Positions 8,708 through 18,360 of a stretch of 64,000 bases of DNA are shown one piece after another (position 1 is the first letter of the stretch; every line of letters starts with the position of its first letter). Below the pieces are notes generated by a model. That model had not been told where the DNA came from. It was given only the letters and a program-made list of their open reading frames with translations, and made no database searches. The stretch lies in assembly GCA_020161455.1 (NCBI GenBank), contig JAIUNZ010000008.1, forward strand, positions 99,960-163,959. Direction: 5' to 3'. The position numbers and the translations under genes were made by a program. Source of the stretch: Bacteroidota bacterium. GTDB taxonomy: Bacteria > Bacteroidota > Bacteroidia > Flavobacteriales > Flavobacteriaceae.

Positions 8708-10504
8708 ATGGAATCTATTAGAAACATCGCAATTATTGCTCACGTTGACCACGGTAAAACTACATTGGTTGACAAAATTATGTACCATTGTCAATTATTT
8801 CGCGAAAATGAAAATACTGGCGATTTAATTCTTGATAATAATGATTTGGAGCGTGAGAGAGGAATTACGATTACTTCAAAGAATGTTTCTGTAGTATATA
8901 AAGGAACAAAAATCAACATTATTGACACGCCAGGTCACGCCGATTTTGGTGGTGAGGTTGAACGTGTATTAAACATGGCTGATGGCGTATGTCTTTTGGT
9001 TGATGCCTTTGAAGGACCGATGCCTCAAACCCGTTTTGTATTACAAAAAGCCATTGACTTAGGTTTAAAACCTTGTGTGGTTATTAACAAAGTGGATAAA
9101 GAAAATTGTACTCCTGAAGAAGTTCATGAGAAAGTTTTCGACCTAATGTTTGAATTAGGTGCTGAAGAATGGCAGTTGGATTTCCCAACTGTGTATGGTT
9201 CGGCTAAAAATAACTGGATGAGTGATGATTGGAAAAATCAAACGGAGAATATTGAACCTTTATTAGATATGGTTGTAGCCAATGTGCCTGCACCAAAAGT
9301 ATCAGAAGGAACACCACAAATGTTGATTACTTCTTTAGATTTCTCTTCATTTACTGGTCGTATCGCGATTGGGCGTTTAGAAAGAGGTGTTTTACGAGAA
9401 GGAATGCCAATTTCATTAGTAAAAAGAGATGGAAAAGTTATTAAATCTAGAATTAAAGAATTACATACTTTCGAAGGTTTAGGTCGTAAAAAAGTACAAG
9501 AAGTTATTGCTGGAGATATTTGTGCCATAGTTGGTGTTGAAGGTTTTGAAATTGGAGATACTATTGCCGATTTTGAAAACCCTGAGGCATTACAAACTAT
9601 TGCTATTGATGAACCAACAATGAGTATGTTGTTTACTATTAACGATTCGCCATTCTTTGGTAAAGAAGGAAAGTTTGTAACCTCAAGACATATTAGAGAT
9701 AGACTGACAAAAGAATTGGAGAAAAACTTAGCTATGAAAGTAGGTGAAACGGATTCTGCAGATAAGTTTATGGTATTTGGTCGTGGTGTACTTCACTTGT
9801 CGGTTTTAATTGAAACGATGCGTAGAGAAGGTTACGAATTGCAAATTGGGCAACCACAGGTAATCATCAAAGAAGTTGATGGTGTAAAATGTGAGCCAAT
9901 TGAAGAGTTGACTATCGACTTACCAGAAAATTTATCAGGTAGAGCAGTAGAGTTTGTTTCGGTTCGTAAAGGAGAAATGCTTTCGATGGAAGGAAAAGGT
10001 GAGCGTATGGTTGTTAAATTTAATATTCCATCTCGTGGAATTATTGGATTGAGAAACCAATTGCTTACGGCTACTGCTGGTGAGGCTATCATGACTCACC
10101 GATTTATTGGATATGAGCCTTATAAAGGAGAAATTCCAGGAAGAAATAATGGTTCGTTAATTTCTATGGAGAACGGAAAAGCGATTCCTTACTCAATAGA
10201 TAAGCTGCAAGATAGAGGTACTTTCTTTGTTGACCCAAATGAGGAAATCTATGCAGGACAAGTAATTGGAGAAAACACACGTTCGGATGATATGGCTGTG
10301 AATGTTACTAAGACTAAAAAATTGTCTAACGTTCGTTCTTCGGGTGCTGATGATAAAGCTAGAATTATTCCTGCGAAACGTTTTTCTTTGGAAGAAGCAT
10401 TGGAATACATTCAGAAAGATGAGTATGTTGAGGTTACTCCGAAAAACATTCGTTTGCGTAAGATTTTCTTAGATGAGAATGATAGAAAACGTAACAAAAT
10501 ATAA
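8708..10504 (+). CDS. typA: Translational GTPase TypA/BipA
   Basis: A ribosome-associated GTPase of the EF-G family (598 residues from this start) involved in ribosome assembly and stress or cold adaptation. G motifs: AHVDHGKTTL (G1), RGITI (G2), DTPGHADF (G3), NKVDKE (G4), GSAKN (G5). The C-terminal TypA-specific region is present (PSRGIIGLRNQLLTATAGEA), including the following HRFIGYEPYKGEI. The ATG that begins MESIRNIAIIAH is preferred because family members begin this way and because the promoter element overlaps the upstream alternative. Confidence 0.96.
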   Translation: MESIRNIAIIAHVDHGKTTLVDKIMYHCQLFRENENTGDLILDNNDLERERGITITSKNVSVVYKGTKINIIDTPGHADFGGEVERVLNMADGVCLLVDAFEGPMPQTRFVLQKAIDLGLKPCVVINKVDKENCTPEEVHEKVFDLMFELGAEEWQLDFPTVYGSAKNNWMSDDWKNQTENIEPLLDMVVANVPAPKVSEGTPQMLITSLDFSSFTGRIAIGRLERGVLREGMPISLVKRDGKVIKSRIKELHTFEGLGRKKVQEVIAGDICAIVGVEGFEIGDTIADFENPEALQTIAIDEPTMSMLFTINDSPFFGKEGKFVTSRHIRDRLTKELEKNLAMKVGETDSADKFMVFGRGVLHLSVLIETMRREGYELQIGQPQVIIKEVDGVKCEPIEELTIDLPENLSGRAVEFVSVRKGEMLSMEGKGERMVVKFNIPSRGIIGLRNQLLTATAGEAIMTHRFIGYEPYKGEIPGRNNGSLISMENGKAIPYSIDKLQDRGTFFVDPNEEIYAGQVIGENTRSDDMAVNVTKTKKLSNVRSSGADDKARIIPAKRFSLEEALEYIQKDEYVEVTPKNIRLRKIFLDENDRKRNKI

Positions 10505-10528
10505 ATAATCGTTTTAGATTTATAAATG

Positions 10529-10558
10529 AAACCCTTTCTTTATGGAAAGGGTTTTTTT
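10529..10558 (+). terminator. typA terminator
   Basis: Stem ACCCTTTC (10531-10538) with GAAAGGGT (10545-10552) and a T tract, 25 nt after the typA stop codon. Confidence 0.85.
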
Positions 10559-10591
10559 GTTTTATGTTATAAAATAACAGTAAAAAAGGTG

Positions 10592-10738
10592 TTTACGCTG
10601 ATGAAAATTGTTCTTCCGTATGGCAGAATACTATTTCCGTAGGTGGGAATAAAGCTTCCGTTGATGGGAATTAAGTTTAAACTTATTCAAAATGAATTTC
10701 CGCATGTTGGAATTAATCTTCCGATTATTTAAATAAGT
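10592..10738. repeat. Array of seven 21-bp degenerate palindromic units
   Basis: This fills most of the 341-bp gap between the convergent genes typA and the secreted-protein gene at 10846. Units start at 10592, 10613, 10634, 10655, 10676, 10697 and 10718, each exactly 21 bp. The consensus core is TTTCCGTAGGTGGGAATA. The best units (10634, 10655, 10697) contain the inverted repeat TTCC-N7-GGAA; the unit at 10676 is nearly unrecognisable but keeps the spacing. Stop codons interrupt the array in each forward frame examined, so it is not a coding repeat. The rest of the gap (10739-10845) shows nothing clear. Confidence 0.85.
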
Positions 10739-10845
10739 TGTTTAGTTATTAAAAAACGATAACTTTTTGTTTGACTATTAGAATTATAGAACATTTTTTA
10801 GTTATTCTTCTTTTATAGTAATGGTAATTTAGTGAGGTTTGAGGT

Positions 10846-12849
10846 TTATCGTTTGAGTGTAAAATGACCTCGAAAAAGTTCTTTGCCTTGATTAGAAATT
10901 GAAAACCAGTAATCATCTGCCAAAAGATTTTTACCGTTATAAGTTCCGTCCCAACCGGTGCTGTTTCCGCTGAATTGTTTTAGGAGTTTGCCATATCTGT
11001 CGAAAACGCTGATGATGGTTTGGTTAAATCCTCTTTCGGATAGGTTTCTAATGTTCCAAGTTTCATTAAAACCATCGCCGTTTGGAGTAAAGTATTTGGG
11101 TATTTGCAGTAGATAAAACACATGAGTAGCAATGCCACAACGGTTTTTGTCTTTCACATAGGCGGTGTATTCTAATTTGCTTAGATTATAAAAAATAGTC
11201 GAGGATTGATAGTGAACTCCATCGATAGAATACTCATAATCTCCATTGCCTATTGCAATGATTTCGATGGAATTGTTATCGTTAAAATCGTTGATAATTA
11301 TATCGGTTATCGTAGCAATTTCGGAACCAACGACGGTAAATGTTTTTACTTTGGTGCAACCGTCATTGTTTCCAATAGTAACGGTATAGGTGTCGGGCAT
11401 AGTTACTTGAATGGATGGAGATGTTTCGCCAGTGTTCCAAAGGTAGGACGGATAGCCGCTATCAGCAGTCAGTATAGTTGGGTCGTTGTTGCAAATGCCA
11501 AGAGTTTCGTCCAAAATGGTATCGGTAAAAACTTGAATATTTAGTGTAACAGGAATGTTGTTGTAGCAATTATTATTGGCTATTCGAACATAAATAATTT
11601 GTTGAAAAGGCGTTGTTAACGTAAATAAATTAGATAGCGGAGTGGTACTTGTTATACTGCTAAAATAATTTACTTGAAAAGTAGCAGGCAAATTGGTGAA
11701 TAATGTAGGCGTGATATCGCTCAAAGTAATGGTAGATATGCCGTCTTGCGCTCCTTCGGTATCACAAAAATTATAGGACGTTTGATTGGCTTGTAATTCG
11801 GGTGAAAATTCTAACTCAATATCCGAAACAATGGTACATGTTGGCGAATAAGTAACTGCCACAGCATATATTCCGTTTTGTGTTGTAGAATATGGTGGAT
11901 TAAAGGTTAATGTGCTTGCGGTTTGTCCGACTATTGGGCTTCCATTGAAGTTCCATTGGTAACTTTGGGCACCAACAGAAGTTGCGTTTAGGGTTAAATT
12001 TTCATCAAAACAAACTGGGTTTCGGTTGGCTAAGGTTCGGTCATCGCCCAAGTCAAGACCAAGATTGAAACTGCCGCCTCTTAGGAAAATTGCCGAATCA
12101 TAGCGGTAGTTTCCTTCGTCGGCAATGACCAATTTGATATGGTAGGGCGTGTTTGGAATAACAGTTGCTCGGGCAGTTAATACTTTGGTTTGTCCGTTGA
12201 AATTAGTTGGATATTCAGGTCCATTAAAGGCATCAAAATATTGTTCGTTTTGCGCAGGACAACCACCAAGAATTTCGGGATGAACTGTAGTTACTTTTAC
12301 AGGAATAGCCGTGTTTGGAATTAGGGCAAGGTTTTGATAATTGGTTGTTCCTACTTCTTTTAAAAGAAATGCAAAACCATCAGAATAGGTGCAAGTGGCA
12401 CTTCCATGATATTCTTCGGAAGCAAAAATGTAGTCGAAACTAATTTGGTTTCCGATAGGTATAAAATCGAATTCTAAAACAGTTGCATTTATAGAATTGC
12501 TAATACCTAGAGCATAATTTAAATCTTGGTCGCCAGTCCATCCCGGTGCAGTATCATCGGATATGAAATAATTTGGTCCGCGCGCATCGATGATTTTTCC
12601 GGTGCTAAGAATGATGCCTTCGGGAAATGTAAAGCTAGAACCGTTGGCATTAAAATAACCATAACTAGTATCTCCAGTAGCAAAGTTGCCGCCTGAAACA
12701 GAAACGTTGGACACGGAAGCGCATCCTGAATTTATTAATACATCTTCTATTAATTGCAACGGCGTTCTGGTATCATCAGTAGAGATGTATTGTGCAGAAG
12801 CGGTGCCAAAAAACAAAAGCAATAAGATGTAGTATCTTTTAAAAAGCAT
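10846..12849 (-). CDS. Secreted choice-of-anchor-L protein with T9SS type B sorting domain
   Basis: A 667-residue protein with a signal peptide (cut after TASAQ). It has a choice-of-anchor-L domain at about 30-270 (TPLQLIEDVLINSGCASVSN, FPEGIILSTG). One Ig-like segment with a cysteine pair follows, then further beta-rich modules. The last ~85 residues are the gliding-motility-associated sorting domain (YFTPNGDGFNETW ... FDRYGKLLKQF ... GWDGTYNGK ... ADDYWFSI ... FRGHFTLKR). That domain sends it through the type IX system to the cell surface or medium. It lies downstream of a larger protein with the same sorting domain. Likely an adhesin or surface structure; ligand unknown. Confidence 0.9.
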   Translation of the reverse strand: MLFKRYYILLLLFFGTASAQYISTDDTRTPLQLIEDVLINSGCASVSNVSVSGGNFATGDTSYGYFNANGSSFTFPEGIILSTGKIIDARGPNYFISDDTAPGWTGDQDLNYALGISNSINATVLEFDFIPIGNQISFDYIFASEEYHGSATCTYSDGFAFLLKEVGTTNYQNLALIPNTAIPVKVTTVHPEILGGCPAQNEQYFDAFNGPEYPTNFNGQTKVLTARATVIPNTPYHIKLVIADEGNYRYDSAIFLRGGSFNLGLDLGDDRTLANRNPVCFDENLTLNATSVGAQSYQWNFNGSPIVGQTASTLTFNPPYSTTQNGIYAVAVTYSPTCTIVSDIELEFSPELQANQTSYNFCDTEGAQDGISTITLSDITPTLFTNLPATFQVNYFSSITSTTPLSNLFTLTTPFQQIIYVRIANNNCYNNIPVTLNIQVFTDTILDETLGICNNDPTILTADSGYPSYLWNTGETSPSIQVTMPDTYTVTIGNNDGCTKVKTFTVVGSEIATITDIIINDFNDNNSIEIIAIGNGDYEYSIDGVHYQSSTIFYNLSKLEYTAYVKDKNRCGIATHVFYLLQIPKYFTPNGDGFNETWNIRNLSERGFNQTIISVFDRYGKLLKQFSGNSTGWDGTYNGKNLLADDYWFSISNQGKELFRGHFTLKR

Positions 12850-12866
12850 TCTATTTTTATTAAATA

Positions 12867-12896
12867 CCTAAAAAGGTTTTGAAGCACCTTTTTAGG
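12867..12896 (-). terminator. Hairpin between the two secreted-protein genes
   Basis: A perfect 11-bp inverted repeat (12867-12877 with 12886-12896) with an 8-nt loop, 20 nt after the stop of the 1506-residue protein gene. The T tract after it is weak, so it may attenuate rather than fully stop transcription into the next gene. Confidence 0.6.
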
Positions 12897-12916
12897 ACAA
12901 CAAAAATAGTGTTTTT

Positions 12917-15900
12917 TTACCTTTTTAAAGAGAAATGACCTCTAGCATTTCGTCCATCTTGAAATTGGATATTGTACCAATAATCATCGGCGGGCAATTG
13001 ATGTCCGTTGTAAGTTCCGTCCCAACCTGGACTAACTGCACTGATTTGTTTGATGAGTTTGCCAAATCGGTCAAAAATATAAATGATGGATTGAACATTT
13101 GTTTGGTTTATTCCTTTTACATTCCAAGTATCGTTATAACCATCTCCATTTGGAGTAAAATACTGAGGAATTCCAAGAACAGCTATAGGCAATGGGCCAA
13201 GGATTCCGCAACCGTTTGTATCTCTAATATAAACATCGTGCAAGCCCATTGGTACATTGGTAAAGAAATTAGAACTTCGATATGGACCAGCAATATCGTC
13301 TAATGAATATTCATAAATCCCAGAACCAGTAACGTTAATTAAGACCGTATTGATTTGAGTTAAGTCTGAAATTTCAATAGATAGTAAAGAAGCAATTTGG
13401 GAACCAACCACTTCAATAACTCTTGTTCTGATACAATTATATATAGTTTTTACATCTACAGAATAAGTTGCTGGCGAGCTTACAGTTAGCGAATAATTGG
13501 TTTCGCCTGGTAATGGACTTCCATTAGAATACCACTGATAGGTGTAGTTCGACGTTGGTGATCCATCAATAATTCCAGCGTTAATAGTGGTTTGCGTTTC
13601 GGGAAGACAAATTAAAACAGTTTCCAATAAGTCAAGTCTTGGCCAAGGCACAACTCTTATTTCAAAAGTTTTAAAACCATAGCAAGAATTGTCTAAAATA
13701 CTATCGGCACGAACCCAAAGCGTTTGTTGGAAAGGGTAATCGGTATTTCTATAATTAGAAATGTCTGTAATGGCTAAAGAGTTTCCATCACTATCCGTTT
13801 CTGCCAAGAAATCAGCTTCGTTTTTATAAAAAGAAACAGAAACATTAGTGGGTAAAATAGCAAGTAAACTATTTTGAATGGTTGTAAAGTTAAATGCCGA
13901 AATACCATCAAAATCATCGTTTATAGCATCAATATAATCGTCGCATTCATGCATGATAGGAATGGCGAAATTAGCTGGAATTTGTGTAACGGAAACGATT
14001 AGATTTATTGTTGCAATACTATAACAACCGTTGCTGTTTTCAACTCTTGCATAAACTGTGGCTATTCCAGAAGTGTATGCTATTGGATTAGTGATTAGGA
14101 AAGAATTGTTTTGCGTGTTTGCAGCCGTTTGATTGGTGTAATAAGAAAAAGTTTCATTCAAATAATTGGCAGAAATAAAATCGTTTTTTTGTGTTAGATT
14201 GAAAACTGAAATTCCATCGGTATCGTTATCACATTGTTTTAAGTCGATAGGCGTATTTACTACTGGTAATGCATATGTTGTAAGTTCAACAGCATTGCAA
14301 TATAATCCACAACTATTTCCAATTCTGTTTAAGAAAGCACGATATTGATGGTTTGGAGTTGCAGGAACTACAGTTGAAACTGTCAAAGCATTTGTAGTAG
14401 CACCAGCATTAGTGGCATTGTTGATTACGTTTGTCCAAGTTATTCCGCCATCGGTAGAGATTTGCCATTGGTAGCTATCGACTGGAGAAGAAGTGACTGT
14501 AAAAGTTGCCGTTTGCAATTCACAAACTTGTAAACTTTGTGGTTGTGCACTAATTGAAATTGGTGCTGCAATAGTATAATTAGCATTGGGAACTCCATAG
14601 CCTGATGAAGAAATAACCAATCCAAATTGAGTGTCAAATACAGTTGGATTATCATCCCCTAGAATACCGTCGTTATTTGGGTCTGAAAAACCTGCTTCAA
14701 TTACATCATTACAGCCATCATCATCACTGTCTAATTCCATGTAGTTGTATATTCCATCGCCATCCGTATCGGTAAGTGTATAATTAATGGTTCCGCTATC
14801 AGGCGATGTTTCGAGTGTATTGTCTAAACCATTGGCACCAACATTCCCAACGGTAATTCCACTAGTATTGTTGCTGTTTCCAGTGCTTCCCGATTCGATA
14901 ATGTCAAAAATTCCGTCGTTGTCGCTGTCTGAATCTAAATAATTTGGAACAGTATCATTGTCGGTATTCGCAGGTAGTATTCCGTTTCCAAAAACATCAT
15001 CGATACCGTCATTGTTAGCATCAATACCCGATAAAGCGAGTATATTTTGCCCTTGTGATTCTATTCTATCTGGTATCGTATCATTATCACTATCATAATC
15101 ATATTGATCTGGAATACCATCATTGTCAGAATCTTTTTCAACACAAGTGGCGGTGATGTGCAAGCCTACTTTACTTTTTCCAAATTCGGCAATGTTGATG
15201 TTAGTTACTTTTAGAGTAGTAATAGTGTTTCCTCTAATTGAAAATGTACCTGTGCCAGGAGCTAAAGCCGAACTTCCGTTTAAACGAAACCGAATTTCAA
15301 AAGAAGAGAATTGGGTAACACCACTTTCATATATTCCATCAAAATTGGTGTCAATTAGAATCTGATCATCTGGATTAAGAACGGTTAGTGTTCTATTTGC
15401 AGGACAAGAAACTCTCACTTCGGTAGCTAATGTTAAAACATCTGCTGAGGTTGCAAGGGTATTATATTCTAGAGATAAACTTATTGGGTTGTTGAAAGCA
15501 ATTTCATAACTAATACTGCTGTCTTTTCCAGAATTCGTTTCTGTAGTAAAATTTCCATCGACATTTCCGACAAAAGGAGTAGCCGAAGGAGTTCCTGATG
15601 AAGAGGCAGTTAACGTTGTTAAAAAAGTATTGATATAATTGCTTACTTGAAGAAACCCAACTGGATTGTTTGCTAAATTCAAATTATGATTGCCATAGGA
15701 TTCCTCACAATTGGTTAATCCATCGTTGTCTAAATCTAAATCGATGTTGTTGTTTACGCCATCGTTATCTGTGTCTAAAGGACAAAGACTTACCGGAATA
15801 TTGTCTGATTCTTTTGGTGTACCACAACCTGCAATAGTTGCCGAAACTTTGTAATAACCAGGTACTATTGGATTAATAGAACCGCTGGTTTCGGTAGTTA

Positions 15901-17437
15901 AAACACCATTAAAATACCATTGAAAATCATCGAATGGGCTTAAGGTATTTACGCCTAAAACAGTATTTGGAATGCAATTAGCCGAAGTAATGTCCAATCG
16001 ATTAAAAGAAATTTCAGGATTGAAGGTAAACCCAGAATAATAGCCGCCAAATGTTGCAGCGCCATCACTTCCATAAGCAGCAAGATATAATTCTCCTGTA
16101 GAATAGGCTGCTACATTACCCGATAAACCAATCAGAATATAGCATTCATAATTTGGATTTCCTGTAACTGCAATCGGTCCTTGTACATTTATACCAATTC
16201 CATTTAAACCAGCTAAAGTGTAATTTACTCCATTGATAATGAAGTTCAAAGTAGCGCCTACTTGCGTTGTGATGGTAACTCGACCTGTAAAAGTTCTTCC
16301 TCCTAAATCTTCAATTAATGGAATGTTGTTAATTACTTTGGGTGTTTGACAGCTTAATGGTGGTACAAAAAACATTTCTTGATTGGCTTGTCCCGTAAAA
16401 ACATTATCACCAATACTTTGATAAGCAAATACATTTTTCTTTATAAGTGGATCAGTTGCATCTGCAGAACGAATGTATAAAACACCTTCTGGATTAAAAT
16501 CGGCACCAATGTAGGTACCATAATCTCCTGCATTTAAAATATAACTTGGAGTTGTACTCCCGTTCATATAAATGCCAGTGTTGTCTTCATTAGCAATTAA
16601 TAAAACCCGTTCTACATTGTCTTGACCAGTATTTCTTAAAAAAATATATTCATTCCCGACACGTTGTGCCCCTACAATTTGGTCGAAGCCTAAATCCAAA
16701 TTGCTTAATTCACCATTAGTACCACCAATAGAACCACAGTTTACTACAATGGGTTTGTCTGAATTAACCAATGCACCAATTAATGCATCTCTATTGTTTG
16801 TGTTGGGACCTTGAACTGCTACTGCATAGCTTTCACCACTATTAAGAACTACTGTAAAAGGATTGCTGCCAGTGGTGCTATTTAATAAAGTAGCATTGGG
16901 TTTTATATTGCTAAAACTAACTTCGGTATTATTTTCGGTAGCTAAAACAGTGATAAAGGTGTGATGAATATTGCTATAACTTTGTACTAAAGTGTTTAAG
17001 AATCCACCAATTCTGAATTCGGTTCCTAAAGAAGCCAATCCTTTTGAAACTAATGCACCAGCTTGAAAACCATCTGAAGTGTCCACTCTAACGGATACAT
17101 AGACTACATCTTCAGCTTCAATAATGTAACCTTTGTTTGAAAGCACTTCGTTTACTTGATTTTGATTTACAAATAATTGATCAGGAGTTCCTGAATTAGT
17201 GTCATAAACAAAAGGAGCATCCCTAGAAACAGAGGCATTTATAGTATTTCCGCCAATTTCTTTTAACTGAACATTTATTGGGTTTATGCTTGGTGTAGAA
17301 ATGTAAATAAATTTATTTCCAATAATCATTGAACTTGAATTGGATAATGGCGGAATATAATGGGTTTTACTAAATTGTCCATGGACTGAGAATCCAACAA
17401 ATACTATTATTAGTAAATAGAGTAACTTCTTTTTCAT
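12917..17437 (-). CDS. Giant secreted IgGFc-binding-domain protein with TSP3 repeats and T9SS type B sorting domain
   Basis: A 1506-residue secreted protein. After the signal peptide, about residues 25-480 resemble the IgGFc-binding N-terminal domain (HYIPPLSNSS, GKFIYIST-like region, VFAYQSIGDN). Several Asp/Asn-rich calcium-binding thrombospondin-type-3-like segments follow (DTDNDGVNNNIDLDLDNDG, DSDNDGIPDQYDYDSDND, DTDGDGIYNYMELDSDDDG). Then come Ig-like repeats with cysteine pairs. The C-terminal ~85 residues are a type B sorting domain (YFTPNGDGYNDTW ... FDRFGKLIKQI ... RGHFSLKR). The paralogous C-terminus and tight spacing link it to the next gene. Probable large surface adhesin; the actual ligand is not inferable. 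Confidence 0.9.
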   Translation of the reverse strand: MKKKLLYLLIIVFVGFSVHGQFSKTHYIPPLSNSSSMIIGNKFIYISTPSINPINVQLKEIGGNTINASVSRDAPFVYDTNSGTPDQLFVNQNQVNEVLSNKGYIIEAEDVVYVSVRVDTSDGFQAGALVSKGLASLGTEFRIGGFLNTLVQSYSNIHHTFITVLATENNTEVSFSNIKPNATLLNSTTGSNPFTVVLNSGESYAVAVQGPNTNNRDALIGALVNSDKPIVVNCGSIGGTNGELSNLDLGFDQIVGAQRVGNEYIFLRNTGQDNVERVLLIANEDNTGIYMNGSTTPSYILNAGDYGTYIGADFNPEGVLYIRSADATDPLIKKNVFAYQSIGDNVFTGQANQEMFFVPPLSCQTPKVINNIPLIEDLGGRTFTGRVTITTQVGATLNFIINGVNYTLAGLNGIGINVQGPIAVTGNPNYECYILIGLSGNVAAYSTGELYLAAYGSDGAATFGGYYSGFTFNPEISFNRLDITSANCIPNTVLGVNTLSPFDDFQWYFNGVLTTETSGSINPIVPGYYKVSATIAGCGTPKESDNIPVSLCPLDTDNDGVNNNIDLDLDNDGLTNCEESYGNHNLNLANNPVGFLQVSNYINTFLTTLTASSSGTPSATPFVGNVDGNFTTETNSGKDSSISYEIAFNNPISLSLEYNTLATSADVLTLATEVRVSCPANRTLTVLNPDDQILIDTNFDGIYESGVTQFSSFEIRFRLNGSSALAPGTGTFSIRGNTITTLKVTNINIAEFGKSKVGLHITATCVEKDSDNDGIPDQYDYDSDNDTIPDRIESQGQNILALSGIDANNDGIDDVFGNGILPANTDNDTVPNYLDSDSDNDGIFDIIESGSTGNSNNTSGITVGNVGANGLDNTLETSPDSGTINYTLTDTDGDGIYNYMELDSDDDGCNDVIEAGFSDPNNDGILGDDNPTVFDTQFGLVISSSGYGVPNANYTIAAPISISAQPQSLQVCELQTATFTVTSSPVDSYQWQISTDGGITWTNVINNATNAGATTNALTVSTVVPATPNHQYRAFLNRIGNSCGLYCNAVELTTYALPVVNTPIDLKQCDNDTDGISVFNLTQKNDFISANYLNETFSYYTNQTAANTQNNSFLITNPIAYTSGIATVYARVENSNGCYSIATINLIVSVTQIPANFAIPIMHECDDYIDAINDDFDGISAFNFTTIQNSLLAILPTNVSVSFYKNEADFLAETDSDGNSLAITDISNYRNTDYPFQQTLWVRADSILDNSCYGFKTFEIRVVPWPRLDLLETVLICLPETQTTINAGIIDGSPTSNYTYQWYSNGSPLPGETNYSLTVSSPATYSVDVKTIYNCIRTRVIEVVGSQIASLLSIEISDLTQINTVLINVTGSGIYEYSLDDIAGPYRSSNFFTNVPMGLHDVYIRDTNGCGILGPLPIAVLGIPQYFTPNGDGYNDTWNVKGINQTNVQSIIYIFDRFGKLIKQISAVSPGWDGTYNGHQLPADDYWYNIQFQDGRNARGHFSLKR

Positions 17438-17455
17438 TTGCTAAAATTAACAAAT

Positions 17456-17502
17456 AAAAAGAAAACTCAAATCAGAATTTAATCTATTTAAGTTTTCTTT
17501 AA
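17456..17502 (-). terminator. Terminator of the ABC-2 transporter operon
   Basis: A 14-bp stem with one mismatch (17459-17472 with 17486-17499), followed on the minus strand by a T-rich tract. It lies about 20 nt after the stop of the permease gene. Confidence 0.65.
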
Positions 17503-17521
17503 GAAATGATTGATGAAGCTA

Positions 17522-18358
17522 TTATAAATCTCGTTTTTTGATTAGTAAATATGAGCTATAAATGAATATTGCTGTCCAAACTAAAACTATCAAAATGGCA
17601 ATTGGATGTACACCGAAATCCTTACTATTATTTTCCCCAATGGTTTCTTGAATGTTTTTGATGACAGATAATCTCGAAAAAGGTTCTACAATTAAATTAC
17701 TCATTGATTCTAATGGGAAAAATTGAGTGATTTGCGAAGCGATTTTGCTTTTTGGAAAGATATCAAAGGTTAGTGTTAATCTCGCAATTGTTTCTCCAAT
17801 AAACCAGATGAATAAAAAACCTATGGCAAATGCAGATCGTTTTATTAAAACTCCAAGAAATAGACAGAATGAGAAAAAACCAACAAGTTTAACAAAATAG
17901 GCTACTAAATATTCCAAATCAGAAAACACAATGCCTATTTCATTATAAGACGAAAAATTATAGCCCAAGAGTAATGACATTATGAATACAAAAATTGTAG
18001 ATACGACTGCAAAGAAAACAACGGTTAAGAACTTTGAAAGAATAAATTCTTTTTTGCTCATTCCGTCTATTAGGTTTTGTTTTAAAGTGCCATAACTATA
18101 TTCATTTGCCATCATAGAAACGATAATTATGGCTAAAAAGAATTTGAGTGTTGAGGCAATATAGGTGTTGAAATGCCATATAAATGGAAAATTAAAAATC
18201 CCCATTTCGGCAAAATGTATTTTAAAATTTCCAATGTCAAATTTGATGGAAGCAATTAGTGCAATAAAAGATAATATTACAAAATAGCTAATAGTCAATA
18301 CTTTACTGGCTCTGTTTTTCCAAATTTTTTGAAGCTCTATGGATAATAATCTTTTCAT
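17522..18358 (-). CDS. ABC-2 type transporter permease
   Basis: A 278-residue membrane protein with about six hydrophobic segments. It starts with MKRLLSIELQKIWKNRASKV, a pattern typical of ABC-2 permeases that work with a separate ATPase. The motif around ANEYSYGTLKQNLIDGMSKKEF also fits the family. The gene begins 2 nt after the ATPase gene ends, so they form one transporter. Cargo unknown; relatives export antibiotics, peptides or lipids, or act in gliding, but no gld-type signature is seen. Confidence 0.88.
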   Translation of the reverse strand: MKRLLSIELQKIWKNRASKVLTISYFVILSFIALIASIKFDIGNFKIHFAEMGIFNFPFIWHFNTYIASTLKFFLAIIIVSMMANEYSYGTLKQNLIDGMSKKEFILSKFLTVVFFAVVSTIFVFIMSLLLGYNFSSYNEIGIVFSDLEYLVAYFVKLVGFFSFCLFLGVLIKRSAFAIGFLFIWFIGETIARLTLTFDIFPKSKIASQITQFFPLESMSNLIVEPFSRLSVIKNIQETIGENNSKDFGVHPIAILIVLVWTAIFIYSSYLLIKKRDL

Positions 18359-18360
18359 GG

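Noticed and set aside
10577-10675. Open frame across the 21-bp repeats giving a repeated ISVGGNK-like heptapeptide
   Set aside because: It has no start codon, ends inside the array and does not cover the remaining units, while the DNA-level palindrome and exact spacing continue.
11206-11544. 112-codon plus-strand frame inside the choice-of-anchor-L gene
   Set aside because: Shadow of a long, well-supported minus-strand gene; no motif or promoter.
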